The notes below the pieces were generated by a model. That model saw only the letters and a list, made by a program, of their open reading frames with translations. It searched no databases and was not told where the DNA came from. The translations under genes and the position numbers were made by a program. Of a DNA stretch of 64,000 nucleotides, positions 36,953 to 45,765 are shown piece by piece. Position 1 is the first letter of the stretch. Every line of letters starts with the position of its first letter. The stretch comes from Acidobacteriaceae bacterium KBS 83 (GTDB lineage: Bacteria; Acidobacteriota; Terriglobia; Terriglobales; Acidobacteriaceae): positions 1 to 64,000 of the forward strand of contig KB906739.1 of NCBI GenBank assembly GCA_000381585.1, read 5' to 3'.

Positions 36953-37669
36953 CTATGGCTGTGCCGGCTTGCTCTGTTGCCGAATATAGTTCCGGAGCTC
37001 TTTCAATTCCGGATCCGTAAAGGGCGAGTCCGATCGAGGGTTTTGCCAATGAGCCCGGATAGCAGGGCTGAGAAGAACCTGAGCAGGATCTTCGAGGAAC
37101 GCCCTCTTGATGCGCGGTATCAGGATGTAGCGATAGAGAGCTTTGTCCCACAACGATAGGCTGGTGTCCTTCTCGATCTCAGAGAACAGCTCATCGGAGT
37201 TGAAGCGGGGATCGGCCGCGCATTGCTGGAAGAAGTTCAGCAATGGCTTGAGTTCGGTGGTCTTCCCGAAGACCGCAGGCAGGATCCGGGGGGCCTGATC
37301 CGGTTGTGTCGTCAGAGTCGTGACGTGGCACAAGGCGCAGTTGCCGCTGACGCGGATATAGCCAATCTGTTGTTTGGCAAAGCCTACGGGCATTTCCCTG
37401 CCCTCTTCCCAGGCCATTCCGAGCGAAGCGTAGCCGCCCGGGCCAGGCATGTGTTCAGGAAAGACACGTGGCATGGCGAGCCAAACCCAATACGGTATGC
37501 CGCGGGTTTCGCCGGCACCTACAGAGCCATAAAAGTAGCGATCCTGGGAATTGGCTGTGACCCATGCGGGCTGGGCATTTACATGGCACAGCCGATACCA
37601 GGCTGCAATGGCGAGTCCAATGATGAGCAGGATGGCAACCGCCGCACTCGCCTTCCAAGTCGTTTTCAT
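36953..37669 (-). CDS. Membrane-anchored monohaem c-type cytochrome related to the N-half of the RoxA-like module
   Basis: 238 residues. The N-terminus is a membrane anchor (ASAAVAILLIIGLAIAAWY). One haem site, CALCH, lies in GYIRVSGNCALCHVTTLTTQ. The segment GIPYWVWLAMPRVFPEHMPG followed by GGYASLGMAWEEGREMPVGF parallels GIPYWIWITLPEIFPEQLPD and GYAAFGMIYEARDKGNPYAL in the large upstream protein, so the two are paralogous. This one lacks the second haem half. It lies 17 bases downstream of that gene, so they form an operon. It probably transfers electrons to or from the larger protein. Confidence 0.8.
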   Translation of the reverse strand: MKTTWKASAAVAILLIIGLAIAAWYRLCHVNAQPAWVTANSQDRYFYGSVGAGETRGIPYWVWLAMPRVFPEHMPGPGGYASLGMAWEEGREMPVGFAKQQIGYIRVSGNCALCHVTTLTTQPDQAPRILPAVFGKTTELKPLLNFFQQCAADPRFNSDELFSEIEKDTSLSLWDKALYRYILIPRIKRAFLEDPAQVLLSPAIRAHWQNPRSDSPFTDPELKELRNYIRQQSKPAQP

Positions 37670-37686
37670 ACAAGAGTCCTCACCGG

Positions 37687-40600
37687 CTAGAAGGTCTTGA
37701 GGTATTCCAGAAGGGCGCGCTTCTGGTCAGGAGTGAGTTCCGTTCCGTATTCCCTGCCCTCGTGGCCTTTGTTGCCGTTTCCACGTTTTGTGGTATCGAA
37801 CGGGAAGAAGCGGCGGCCGTTCTGCTCCGGTACGTCAGAGACGAAGCCAACGTTCTCACCGTCGAACACATCATTGCCGCGAAAGAACTTAGGTGTACGG
37901 TCGGATGACGACTTCAGCAGGTCATTGAGTGTAGGGACCGAGCCGTTGTGCAGATAAGGACCACGGAGCCAAATGCCATCGAGCGGCATGTTGGCATAGC
38001 CATGAGTCTTGCGGAAAAGATGGAATCGTTGAGGGTAGGGCGGCTTGAAACCCCAGTCCTTCTCATATCCGGCATACAGTGTGCTCTGGTTGACGGCGAG
38101 GAGCCAGGTGTAGGAGTTGAAGCGCGATGGATCTGTACCGATGTCGTCGAGTGGGACTACGGTGCCAACGCACTGCGCGCCGGTGGCCGTGTAATCGCAG
38201 CTCTCGCTCTCGCCTACTGGAGTGGTTCGAAACGGAGGATTGCGCGTGCCATGGCAGCTGGTGCAGAGCTGCTCGTAAATCGGCTTGCCCTTGTCGGCGA
38301 GCGCCTGATCGACGTGGTAGGGATAAGGCGGCGGCTGAGCTGTCTCCAGATACCTGGCCATGCGCAGGACGCGAGCGCTGTCCAAGGTGGGTGGATATGC
38401 GCCGGTACCAAAAGCGGCGGAGAGATTGCGTTCATCAACAGAGGTGTTGTTGCCGTCCCAATGCAAGTGCATGCCTTTGCGGGCCTGTTGATTCCATACC
38501 GAGGGAAAGTCGCAGTTTCCCATCAACTCTTTTTGATCGGCGTGCTCCATGGGGAAATTGAGCAGGGCCTTGGGAGCGTTGAAGGTATCTACGCGGCCAG
38601 GGCCCCAGGTGGAGTTGTCGATGAAACTGAGTCGCTGACCGAGCGTAATCAGCTGGTCACGCATGAGATAGATAGCGTAGTAGCGGAGGATGAGCCGGTT
38701 GATAAAGTCGAGCTTAGGCACCAGGCGCCGGGGATCATCCTGCATGCGGTCGATTTGATCGAGGATGCGTTGCGGCGAGAACTTCTGATCTTTGGGAATC
38801 GTCGTCAGAAATCTTCCCCATGCCCCGAGGTCGAACTGGTGCGCCGGCATGCCGGGATAGATGTGGGGCTCTGCGCCAGGAGTGTCGCGCACAGTACCGG
38901 TGTGGCAGGCGGCACAGTTCAGATACACGACATCAAGGCCCCGGACATTGCGCCGAGACATGCCAAGTGGGAGGGCATAGGGATTGCCCTTGTCGCGAGC
39001 CTCGTAGATCATGCCGAAGGCCGCGTAGCCCTGGTCGGTTCGATGATCGGGCAGTTGCTCAGGAAAGATTTCGGGGAGCGTGATCCAGATCCAGTATGGA
39101 ATTCCGTCCATGCGTTCGCCGCCCGTGGAGCCGCGCTCGAAAAACGTAACTTCATCTGTATAGTCGACGGGGCTGTCGCGGGTGAAACGCTCGACCAGGT
39201 AAAAGCCTGAGACAACGACGACGGTTATGACTGCGAACAACGCAAGGCGAACCCAGCGGCGCTTTCCGTCTGTAGGCATTTCGGGCTCGGAGGGTACAGC
39301 CATAGCTGTGTTTCCTCCTGTGATAGTGACTGGACCAGCTGGAATTTCTCTCCAGTAACGAATAAATCTGCGGAAGGGGTGATGTTCGCGCTGAACTCGC
39401 TCCAGCCGATCGTGAGGGCGGCTCTGAACACTCGCCGGATAGACACTGCGCCGCAGGCCGGTGAAAAAGCCATGGGGCTCGAAACCACGGCCAGAAAATG
39501 GGTAGAAATGCAGGGCTTCCTGGTCGACGTTGAGCTCTTTTTGGAATTGAATCGTGGCAATGGGTTCGAAGGAGGCAACAGAGGAGTCGACCGGCTGAAC
39601 CTCAATGAGGAGGAGAGTATGCGTGGCGCACGCATCGGTGAGAGCCTGTTCGCGTGCGTTCGGGTCACCCGCGGCGTTCCCGTTCGGCACTTCACTCACT
39701 TCGGCGGTTTTGGAGTAGTACTTGAGGCGAATCCAGACTGTAGTGCCGGCCGCGGCGATTCTATAAGGTACGTCTGCGTAGTACGTGTTGGCGAAATAAT
39801 CGAATGGTTTGAGGCCGTACTTTGTCCCGCCGCTGACAAGATTCCAGATGAGCTTCCAGAGGCGATCTCCGCCAGCGGTAGCGAGGAGATCAAAGTCCTG
39901 ACCCGGACGGGATAGCAGAGGAATCTGGCTGAGTTGAAGTGTGGCGGGCGAGACGGATTCTGCCTCTGAAACGGTAAAAAACCGCGAGGCGATACTGGGA
40001 GCGTCAGGGATGAGGTGGGCAAGCCATGCGGGCATGCCGCGCTTCATCAAACCCATGCCGATACGCATCAGTACAAAACCGGACAGATCACCTACGTCAT
40101 TCGCTCCATGCCGCATGACGGTACCGAGAAAGACGCGCCCGTCGGGATGGAAGACGCGCGAGTCGCGAACCACCCCGCTCAGAAAGGCAAAGAACGCGGC
40201 GGTCCATTGAACAAGGAACGGAACTCGTCGCCGTTCGTTTCCGCAGCGAAGGTCAGCACGCATGGCGAATAGCGTCCAGAACGCGCCGACGAGGCTGATG
40301 CTGATCGATGCGAGAGCCAGGCCCCGCGGAATACCCGCTATCCACAATGAGAGTGCAATGAGCAGCGGGGCGATCCATTGTGCCGACACAGCCGCGGTTA
40401 CAAAACCTCCGCTGTCGAGGCTGCCGCCGACGACAAACAGTAGGCCCAGCCCACCGACCAAGAGCCCGACCAGTTGTAGATAGTTGGGTTGTAGACAGTT
40501 GGCGCCCGGCGAGAAGCAGTCGCTGGTTATTTTAAGCAGCGACGCCGCGAACCCGGGAAAGAGTAGCGTGACGGATCCGATGACAATAATCAGCCAGCCG

Positions 40601-41094
40601 AAGACTTCAACGGAACGGGCAGCACGCGTTTGTCCTGGAATGGCGGCGCCGCCGATGTTTCGACCGCGCACGAGGTCGGCACGCCAGGCGAAGGCCGTCG
40701 CGAGAAAGCCACCGAAGTCGACTATGGAAAAAGAGGCAGCAAGCGGTCCGGGAAGAATGCGCTTGTGCCACAGGGCCGCCATGATCAACGGAACGAGCGG
40801 CCTATCCAGCAGAGACGCGACGGCGAAGCCCAGCGAATTGAATCGGCCATTGATGATGTAGAGCGTGCCGATCGTTGTCACGAGCACGCCCACTACGCGG
40901 ATGAGGCCGGCGTCAAGTGGGGAGAGTCGAGGCAAGTGAAAGAGCGCACCAGTGAAGCGGGGGGCAATCAGAATGAGCAGACCGAGCACCAGATCGATCC
41001 AGCCGAAGATCTCTATGGAGCGGGAGACAAGCGTCAGCGGGCCACGCCTGGTAAGACGTTGGAGTGTCTGGCTCAGCGTGCGATTCGTCATCAC
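37687..41094 (-). CDS. 1135-residue polypeptide: multi-span membrane part, catalase-like domain, RoxA-like dihaem cytochrome
   Basis: Residues ~25-280 hold about eight hydrophobic segments (such as IDLVLGLLILIAPRFTGALF). Residues ~310-570 resemble the catalase-like haem fold: GTVMRHGANDVGDLSGFVLM, then ALHFYPFSGRGFEPHGFFTG and LRRSVYPASVQSR, the last matching the catalase pattern PWxxLxAHRPLGxxNRxRxxxY loosely. A second anchor (LALFAVITVVVVSGFYLVER) precedes a RoxA-type dihaem module with CAACH at 727-731, CTSCH at 944-948, WGPGRVDTFNAPKALL and MHLHWDGNNTSVDERNLSAA. RoxA-family proteins are dihaem dioxygenases or peroxidases. An internal AGGAGG with ATG at 39303 (residue 598) could start the RoxA-like part separately, so this may be two genes recently joined in frame. 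Confidence 0.75.
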   Translation of the reverse strand: MMTNRTLSQTLQRLTRRGPLTLVSRSIEIFGWIDLVLGLLILIAPRFTGALFHLPRLSPLDAGLIRVVGVLVTTIGTLYIINGRFNSLGFAVASLLDRPLVPLIMAALWHKRILPGPLAASFSIVDFGGFLATAFAWRADLVRGRNIGGAAIPGQTRAARSVEVFGWLIIVIGSVTLLFPGFAASLLKITSDCFSPGANCLQPNYLQLVGLLVGGLGLLFVVGGSLDSGGFVTAAVSAQWIAPLLIALSLWIAGIPRGLALASISISLVGAFWTLFAMRADLRCGNERRRVPFLVQWTAAFFAFLSGVVRDSRVFHPDGRVFLGTVMRHGANDVGDLSGFVLMRIGMGLMKRGMPAWLAHLIPDAPSIASRFFTVSEAESVSPATLQLSQIPLLSRPGQDFDLLATAGGDRLWKLIWNLVSGGTKYGLKPFDYFANTYYADVPYRIAAAGTTVWIRLKYYSKTAEVSEVPNGNAAGDPNAREQALTDACATHTLLLIEVQPVDSSVASFEPIATIQFQKELNVDQEALHFYPFSGRGFEPHGFFTGLRRSVYPASVQSRPHDRLERVQREHHPFRRFIRYWREIPAGPVTITGGNTAMAVPSEPEMPTDGKRRWVRLALFAVITVVVVSGFYLVERFTRDSPVDYTDEVTFFERGSTGGERMDGIPYWIWITLPEIFPEQLPDHRTDQGYAAFGMIYEARDKGNPYALPLGMSRRNVRGLDVVYLNCAACHTGTVRDTPGAEPHIYPGMPAHQFDLGAWGRFLTTIPKDQKFSPQRILDQIDRMQDDPRRLVPKLDFINRLILRYYAIYLMRDQLITLGQRLSFIDNSTWGPGRVDTFNAPKALLNFPMEHADQKELMGNCDFPSVWNQQARKGMHLHWDGNNTSVDERNLSAAFGTGAYPPTLDSARVLRMARYLETAQPPPYPYHVDQALADKGKPIYEQLCTSCHGTRNPPFRTTPVGESESCDYTATGAQCVGTVVPLDDIGTDPSRFNSYTWLLAVNQSTLYAGYEKDWGFKPPYPQRFHLFRKTHGYANMPLDGIWLRGPYLHNGSVPTLNDLLKSSSDRTPKFFRGNDVFDGENVGFVSDVPEQNGRRFFPFDTTKRGNGNKGHEGREYGTELTPDQKRALLEYLKTF
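39301..39319 (-). promoter_or_regulatory. Internal ribosome site and ATG inside the large haem polypeptide
   Basis: On the minus strand AGGAGG is followed ten bases later by ATG (39303-39301), giving a product that begins MAVPSEPEMPTDGKRRWVRL and continues through its own membrane anchor into the RoxA-like module (538 residues). This is a better start signal than at many genes of the window and suggests the RoxA-like part is, or was, an independent gene. Confidence 0.55.
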
Positions 41095-41534
41095 TTCGGC
41101 ATCTCCGCCGTACTCTTCCGTCGGTCTAAGCGAGGCGTGAGCGCAGCAATGTCGCCACCATCACACCCGAACTTCGGCCGCCTTAGGGTGGGATATTTGG
41201 AAGCAGTGAGCCGCCATCGCACTTAGAGGGGTACGAGGCACATAAGGTACTGGGTCGAGAGCCAAGTCGAAGACAGTTAGTTTCCACGATCGGACTCTGA
41301 CTTTTGAGGGTGCAGGAACAGCCCAACTATCTGAGATTCCTATGAGTCACCGGGAAAAACGTAGATCACTATGATGGGTCGCCCAGTAGTTGTCAACAAA
41401 AGATTAACTCCGCGATAGCGTTCGAAGCCGACCAGTTGGTTCTGCGGGTTTGTATCGTGTGTGCTCATATTTCGCGATGCCGCAACTGAGCAACCATCGC
41501 ATGTGGATCTTTGAGGCGTACGCTCCTTACCCGA
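41095..41534. other. Interval between the haem-enzyme block and the lectin-like gene
   Basis: About 440 bases upstream of the large haem polypeptide and downstream of the lectin-like gene. No gene supported. Confidence 0.4.
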
Positions 41535-43220
41535 TCAGACAACCACAGCATATATGCGGTCTTCACCGGCGACATTCCTGCCGGAGAAGAGAAAACTGAA
41601 TTGCAGCCACCCTCCGAACCCGACGACCACCGGATCGGAAACATTACCGGGAGTTCCCGAGTCTCCGTAGGACAGCAGTTGGCCGTTTTGGTCCACAGCG
41701 TAGATACGATTCTCACCGGCGATGTTCCTGCCTGAGAAGAGAAACTTGAAATCCTGCCACCCACCAAACCCGACGATAATCGGATCGGAAACATTGCCGG
41801 TAGTTCCCGCATCCCCGTAGGACAGCAGTTGGCCATTTTGGTCCACAGCGTAGATACGGTTCTCACCGGCTGCGTTCCTGCCTGAGAAGAGAAGCTTGAA
41901 GTCCTGCCATCCGCCAAACCCGACGACCATCGGATCGGAAACATTACCGGGAGTTCCGGCATCTCCGTAGGACAGCAGTTGGCCATTTTGGTCCACAGCG
42001 TAGATACGGTTCTCACCGGCGACATTCCTGCCGGAGAAGAGAAACTTGAATTGCAGCCACCCACCAAATCCGACAACCATCGGACTCGAAACATTACCGG
42101 GAGTTCCGGCATCTCCGTAGGACAGCAGTTGGCCATTTTGGTCCACAGCGTAGATACGGTTCTCACCGGCTACGTTCGTGCCTGAAAAAAGAATCTTGAA
42201 ATCCTGCCATCCGCCAAACCCGACGGTCACCGGGGCGGATACATTACCCGGAGTTCCGGCGTCTCCGTAGGACAATAGTTGGCCAGTTTCGAAGGGAGCA
42301 TTCCGATCGTCCACCACAACCAGGAATCCGCCCGGAATGGAGCCGGGGATACTGATGCCGATCCCGTTGTCGGACACGAACGCCTGACCAACTGAAAGCG
42401 CCTGTGGCGTTTTGAGGATCAAAGGGCGAAGGTGATTTACGCGATGTCCTAACGGATCAGGCGTCTGAACCACATAGACGATCACGCCTTCTTTGGGAAT
42501 GCGCGCGTCGAATTGATCGGCCATAAGACGGGCCTCTACCATCATGTAAGGTACGTCCGTCCCGATCTTCACCGCTGCCACGCGACCGGTCGGCGGCGGC
42601 TGGGTGAGGCTGATCGCGTGCAGCGCGTAGGTACTCGTACGGCCCGTGTGTTCTGCAATCGCGGCGCGATCGAGCCACTCGATACCGACTTTGGTGTAGG
42701 CGGACGGATGCGTTGCACCTGCAGACGACATCTCGTCATAAAGGCCCATCACGGGATCCTGTTGATCCACATCGTCGCCGAACGGGTAGATATCCGTGAA
42801 CCCAGTGAGACCATGCATCAGTTCCATGGCCCACGTGCCGACGGGTTCGAGCATGACGAAACGGGACCAGAAGCCACTGTTCGTGCCCGCGCCGGGACCG
42901 CCGAGCATCACTATCGCCGCCGCATCGCAGCCTTCCGACCGCAGCCGAGCGCCCATCTCGCCTTCGAGAATATTGGCGGGCACGTCCTGCTGATCGACGC
43001 TATGCCTCTCCGTCACAACCGCATCAAGGTCCGCGATACCTGAGGATGCGGTATGGATGAATGCGCGAAGCGACTTGTCCTTCCCCGTCGTGGGATCGGG
43101 ATCGTATAGCACCCGCCGCAGGATGTCGGTTTCCCAGTCAGATGGGATGAGATCCGGTGGATGGGCGTTGGGGCGCGACAACGGAACGAATGCGATCTTC
43201 TTCCTTCCTATCCAAGTCAT
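41535..43220 (-). CDS. M6-metalloprotease-like protein with five tachylectin-like repeats, active site degenerate
   Basis: 561 residues from ATG 43220, which has GGAGGAG just upstream; a further upstream start is less likely. Residues ~1-305 resemble M6/M11-type secreted metallopeptidases (IVMLGGPGAGTNSGFWSRFV, IPKEGVIVYVVQTPD). The zinc motif HExxH is replaced by MELMH (residues 132-136 in WAMELMHGLTGF), so peptidase activity is doubtful. Residues 313-561 are five near-identical 50-residue repeats, each with QLLSYGDAGTPGNVS, VVGFGGWxxFKFLFSG and AGENRIYAVDQNG. This matches the pattern of tachylectin-2, a five-bladed GlcNAc/GalNAc-binding propeller. No classical signal peptide is seen. It may bind glycans. 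Confidence 0.75.
   Translation of the reverse strand: MTWIGRKKIAFVPLSRPNAHPPDLIPSDWETDILRRVLYDPDPTTGKDKSLRAFIHTASSGIADLDAVVTERHSVDQQDVPANILEGEMGARLRSEGCDAAAIVMLGGPGAGTNSGFWSRFVMLEPVGTWAMELMHGLTGFTDIYPFGDDVDQQDPVMGLYDEMSSAGATHPSAYTKVGIEWLDRAAIAEHTGRTSTYALHAISLTQPPPTGRVAAVKIGTDVPYMMVEARLMADQFDARIPKEGVIVYVVQTPDPLGHRVNHLRPLILKTPQALSVGQAFVSDNGIGISIPGSIPGGFLVVVDDRNAPFETGQLLSYGDAGTPGNVSAPVTVGFGGWQDFKILFSGTNVAGENRIYAVDQNGQLLSYGDAGTPGNVSSPMVVGFGGWLQFKFLFSGRNVAGENRIYAVDQNGQLLSYGDAGTPGNVSDPMVVGFGGWQDFKLLFSGRNAAGENRIYAVDQNGQLLSYGDAGTTGNVSDPIIVGFGGWQDFKFLFSGRNIAGENRIYAVDQNGQLLSYGDSGTPGNVSDPVVVGFGGWLQFSFLFSGRNVAGEDRIYAVVV
41544..42293 (-). repeat. Five tandem 150-base repeats coding the propeller blades
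   Basis: The word CCGTAGGACA recurs at exact 150-base steps (near 41665, 41815, 41965, 42115 and 42265). Units are nearly identical at the DNA level, which points to recent duplication or concerted change by slippage or recombination. Each unit codes one 50-residue blade. Confidence 0.85.
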
Positions 43221-43899
43221 GATCTCCTCCTCACTGACATTTCTCTCGGGATGTGTGCATACGAAGAACCTATTCGCCCGTGCGTTTCTAAGACCGTGCT
43301 GACGAGATGTTCGAACAGGTGTCCGGATACCGATGGCATTGCCGCGCCGACGCAATCATTGAAACGGCTACTTCACGAGACGCTAGCGCCTTCAGTAGTA
43401 TTGTGCGCTCTCATCGGGGAACGTTTCGTTTCACCCCATCCCGTGGATAGGCAATGGCGCGGCAACTGCCGGATTGGCGGAGAGACACCCTGCCGGCAAT
43501 CTGAGCAACTGTGGTGCATCAATGCCAAACCGTTGGATGGACCAGAACCGATTCAGTCTGGCGATTCACAACTATTGACGGGCCAAACCGATCATTCGGC
43601 AAGGTTTGTGCAACAAGAATTGAATAGGCATCGATAAACGCGCCAGTACTAAGAATCGACTGGGGCTCGATCGTGAAATGAACTCACATGTCTCTATATA
43701 GCCGGCTATGTGTCCAGGCGCGGACCAACACACTCACTCGGGTTCGATGCCGAGCCTGACTCAGAGGACCTGCTCATAGAAAAGCGCGCTTCTCATCAGT
43801 GATCATCCGTACTGCATCGCGCAGAGCCGATTCCGCAAATCTAGATAGAGGCGGCAGACCCCTCGCACAGAAGGAGGGATCAGCCGACTCGCTGACCCT
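43221..43899. other. Interval between the lectin-like gene and the SDR
   Basis: About 680 bases; the genes on both sides are on the minus strand. No supported gene, RNA or repeat was seen. Confidence 0.4.
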
Positions 43900-44880
43900 T
43901 TACGCGAAGGCTTCGCCAACCAGCTCTTCGCTCCTCTTCCAAAGAGCCTTTGCGTTATCGGGGTCGAGCGCATAGCCTCGCACACCCCTGCTGATGCTGC
44001 TGACCTGCGAATCAGCGGAAATGAGTTCGGCGACCTGGCAGTCCTCACAATATCTGCCTCCGACGTCACCAGCAGATGCAACCACTGCAGCCCAGATGGA
44101 CGTCGCGGCACCCTGCGGAATCGACTTGAACTCGAAAGGCGATTCGCCTGCTGCGGCTAGCTGCTCCTGTATCTGCTTAACCCATGCTTCCATGGCGCCA
44201 TCCGGCATATGCCGCGCGAGTTCGGTCATGATGCCGCCGGGATGTACGGCTGTGGCGCGCACTCCGCGGTCTCGATGACGGCGATCAAACTCAACTGCGA
44301 AGAGGATGTTCGCCGTCTTCGAACGCCCGTAGGCCCCGCGGGGATCGTACGGGGTCGTCGAAAAGTTGGGATCGCTCAGGTTCACATTGCTGAAACGATG
44401 CCCCGCGGAAGAAAGGTTGACCAGGCGTCCGCCGTCTTTGATCAGCTTTGCGATTCGGTTCACAAAGACAAAGTGGCCGAGGTGATTCGTGCCAAACTGC
44501 GTCTCGAAACCATCCTCCGTCTTCCCGAACGGAGTCGCCATGACACCGGCATTTGCGATGATCACATCGAACAAGCGGCCATCGGCAGCCAGCTTGTCCG
44601 CAGCAGCGCGCACGCTCTTCAGGCTGGCGAGGTCGAGTTCGACGAGCTCGAAACTCACGCCGTTCTTCAACGCGGTCTTGCCGACTTCCGATGTCGCCCG
44701 CTGTGCTTTCTTCAGATCACGCGCCGCGCCCACAACATCTGCGCCATGCGCCACCAGCGCACGGGCCGTTTCCACGCCGAGGCCCGCAGATACCCCCGTC
44801 ACCAGAATCCGCTTCCCCTTCAGATCGACCCCCGCGAGGACCTCTTCCGTCGTTGATTTCGCTCCAAACTTCGCTGCCAT
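43900..44880 (-). CDS. Short-chain dehydrogenase, retinol-dehydrogenase-like
   Basis: 326 residues from ATG 44880. Cofactor motif ILVTGVSAGLGVETARALVA, then DVIIANAGVMATPFG, the NHLGHFVF stretch, catalytic Ser in RLVNLSSAGHRF and the YGRSKTAN Tyr-Lys pair. The longer size (over 300 residues) and NHLGHF motif place it with the RDH/WWOX-like extended SDR branch, often NADP-dependent. Substrate unknown. It is divergent from a TetR gene 115 bases away with two palindromes between, so it is probably the target of that regulator, perhaps in response to a reactive aldehyde or other toxic ligand. Confidence 0.88.
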   Translation of the reverse strand: MAAKFGAKSTTEEVLAGVDLKGKRILVTGVSAGLGVETARALVAHGADVVGAARDLKKAQRATSEVGKTALKNGVSFELVELDLASLKSVRAAADKLAADGRLFDVIIANAGVMATPFGKTEDGFETQFGTNHLGHFVFVNRIAKLIKDGGRLVNLSSAGHRFSNVNLSDPNFSTTPYDPRGAYGRSKTANILFAVEFDRRHRDRGVRATAVHPGGIMTELARHMPDGAMEAWVKQIQEQLAAAGESPFEFKSIPQGAATSIWAAVVASAGDVGGRYCEDCQVAELISADSQVSSISRGVRGYALDPDNAKALWKRSEELVGEAFA

Positions 44881-44930
44881 TCTGCACACTCCAATCATGA
44901 ATCTTTGACACGGGCCTCGGCCCGGAATAA

Positions 44931-44980
44931 AACGGAGTCAGTCTCCGTTATGCGATAAGATTACCGGAGGGCCCCTCCGG
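44931..44980. promoter_or_regulatory. Two palindromes in the SDR/TetR divergent region (likely operators)
   Basis: AACGGAG-TCAGT-CTCCGTT (44931-44949) and CCGGAGG-GCC-CCTCCGG (44964-44980) are both perfect 7-base inverted repeats. Both share the half-site core CGGAG and lie in the short region between divergent SDR and TetR genes, as expected for TetR binding sites that control both. Confidence 0.6.
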
Positions 44981-44995
44981 TTTCAGAAAAGATCA

Positions 44996-45574
44996 ATGAA
45001 AACGTCCGCCGCCAAAAAAGCCGCCCGCAAGCCACGCGCTGACGCGCAGCGCAATCGCGCGCGGATTCTCGAAGTCGCGAAGCAGGTTTTCATGCGCCGA
45101 GGCGCGGAGGCCAGCATGGAAGATATCGCTAGGCGTGCCAAGATCGGCCCGGGCACGCTCTATCGTCACTTCCCTACACGCGATGACCTGCTGGCCGCTG
45201 TCTATATCACCGAGGTCGAGAAGCTGGCTGAGGCACAGAGAAAGTTCTCCGCGGAGTTGCCTCCGGTCGAGGCGCTGCGGGCGTGGATGCTGGTCTTCAT
45301 CGACTACATTGCTGCGAAAAAGATCATTGCCCCGGCGTTGAATGCAATGGCAGGCGGTCCTTCTCGGGTATTCCAGCAGACCAACCGCCTCATGGAAGAG
45401 GCCGCCAATGCGCTAGCGAGCCGCGCCGTCGCTAGCAGAGATCTTCGGCCAGATGTCGACCCGATGGACATGCTGCGCGCCATCTATGGGGTCTCCAGCG
45501 CGGGCAGCACAGACGATTGGCCCGCAAAGGCGCGGCGATTCGTGGACATCCTCATTCAGGGCTCGCGTCCTTGA
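44996..45574 (+). CDS. TetR/AcrR family transcriptional regulator
   Basis: 192 residues. After a basic N-terminal arm (KTSAAKKAARKPRADAQRNR) comes the TetR helix-turn-helix: ILEVAKQVFMRRGAEASMED followed by IARRAKIGPGTLYRHFPTRD. The C-terminal ligand-binding domain has the helical pattern of the family, including LRAWMLVFIDYIAAKK and the end RRFVDILIQG. It is likely a repressor of itself and of the divergent SDR through the two palindromes in between. Ligand unknown. Confidence 0.9.
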   Translation: MKTSAAKKAARKPRADAQRNRARILEVAKQVFMRRGAEASMEDIARRAKIGPGTLYRHFPTRDDLLAAVYITEVEKLAEAQRKFSAELPPVEALRAWMLVFIDYIAAKKIIAPALNAMAGGPSRVFQQTNRLMEEAANALASRAVASRDLRPDVDPMDMLRAIYGVSSAGSTDDWPAKARRFVDILIQGSRP

Positions 45575-45714
45575 GGAACTGCCCTCCTGCTGAGTGGGGT
45601 CGTGCCGAAGCAATCACAGGTCGTGACTCATCGATGTGCAGTGGCCCGCAATAGCGGCAGATTTCGAAGCAGTAGGCATCGGCAAAGAACTTAGGGTCGA
45701 CAAGTTAGCGGTAG

Positions 45715-45756
45715 TACGAAGATTTTCGTTGACATGTACGAAGTAGTTCGTATACC
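45715..45756 (+). promoter_or_regulatory. Promoter and twin BlaI-type operator upstream of the BlaI gene
   Basis: TTGACA (45729-45734) and TATACC (45751-45756) are 16 bases apart. Two dyads overlap it: TACGAA-GATT-TTCGTT (45715-45730) and TACGAA-GTAG-TTCGTA (45737-45752), 22 bases apart start to start, about two helical turns. The -10 box is about ten bases before the ATG at 45766, and no ribosome site is visible, so the mRNA may be nearly leaderless. Binding of BlaI here would block its own promoter. Confidence 0.65.
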
Positions 45757-45765
45757 GTCTCGCCC

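Noticed and set aside
41465-42166. Repeat-rich minus-strand frame starting MRTVSTLWTKMANCCPT
   Set aside because: It is the alternate-frame reading of the tandem 150-base repeats; the lectin frame has the sensible propeller sequence.
41544-42293. CRISPR-like array
   Set aside because: The 150-base units are contiguous, coding and lack spacers.
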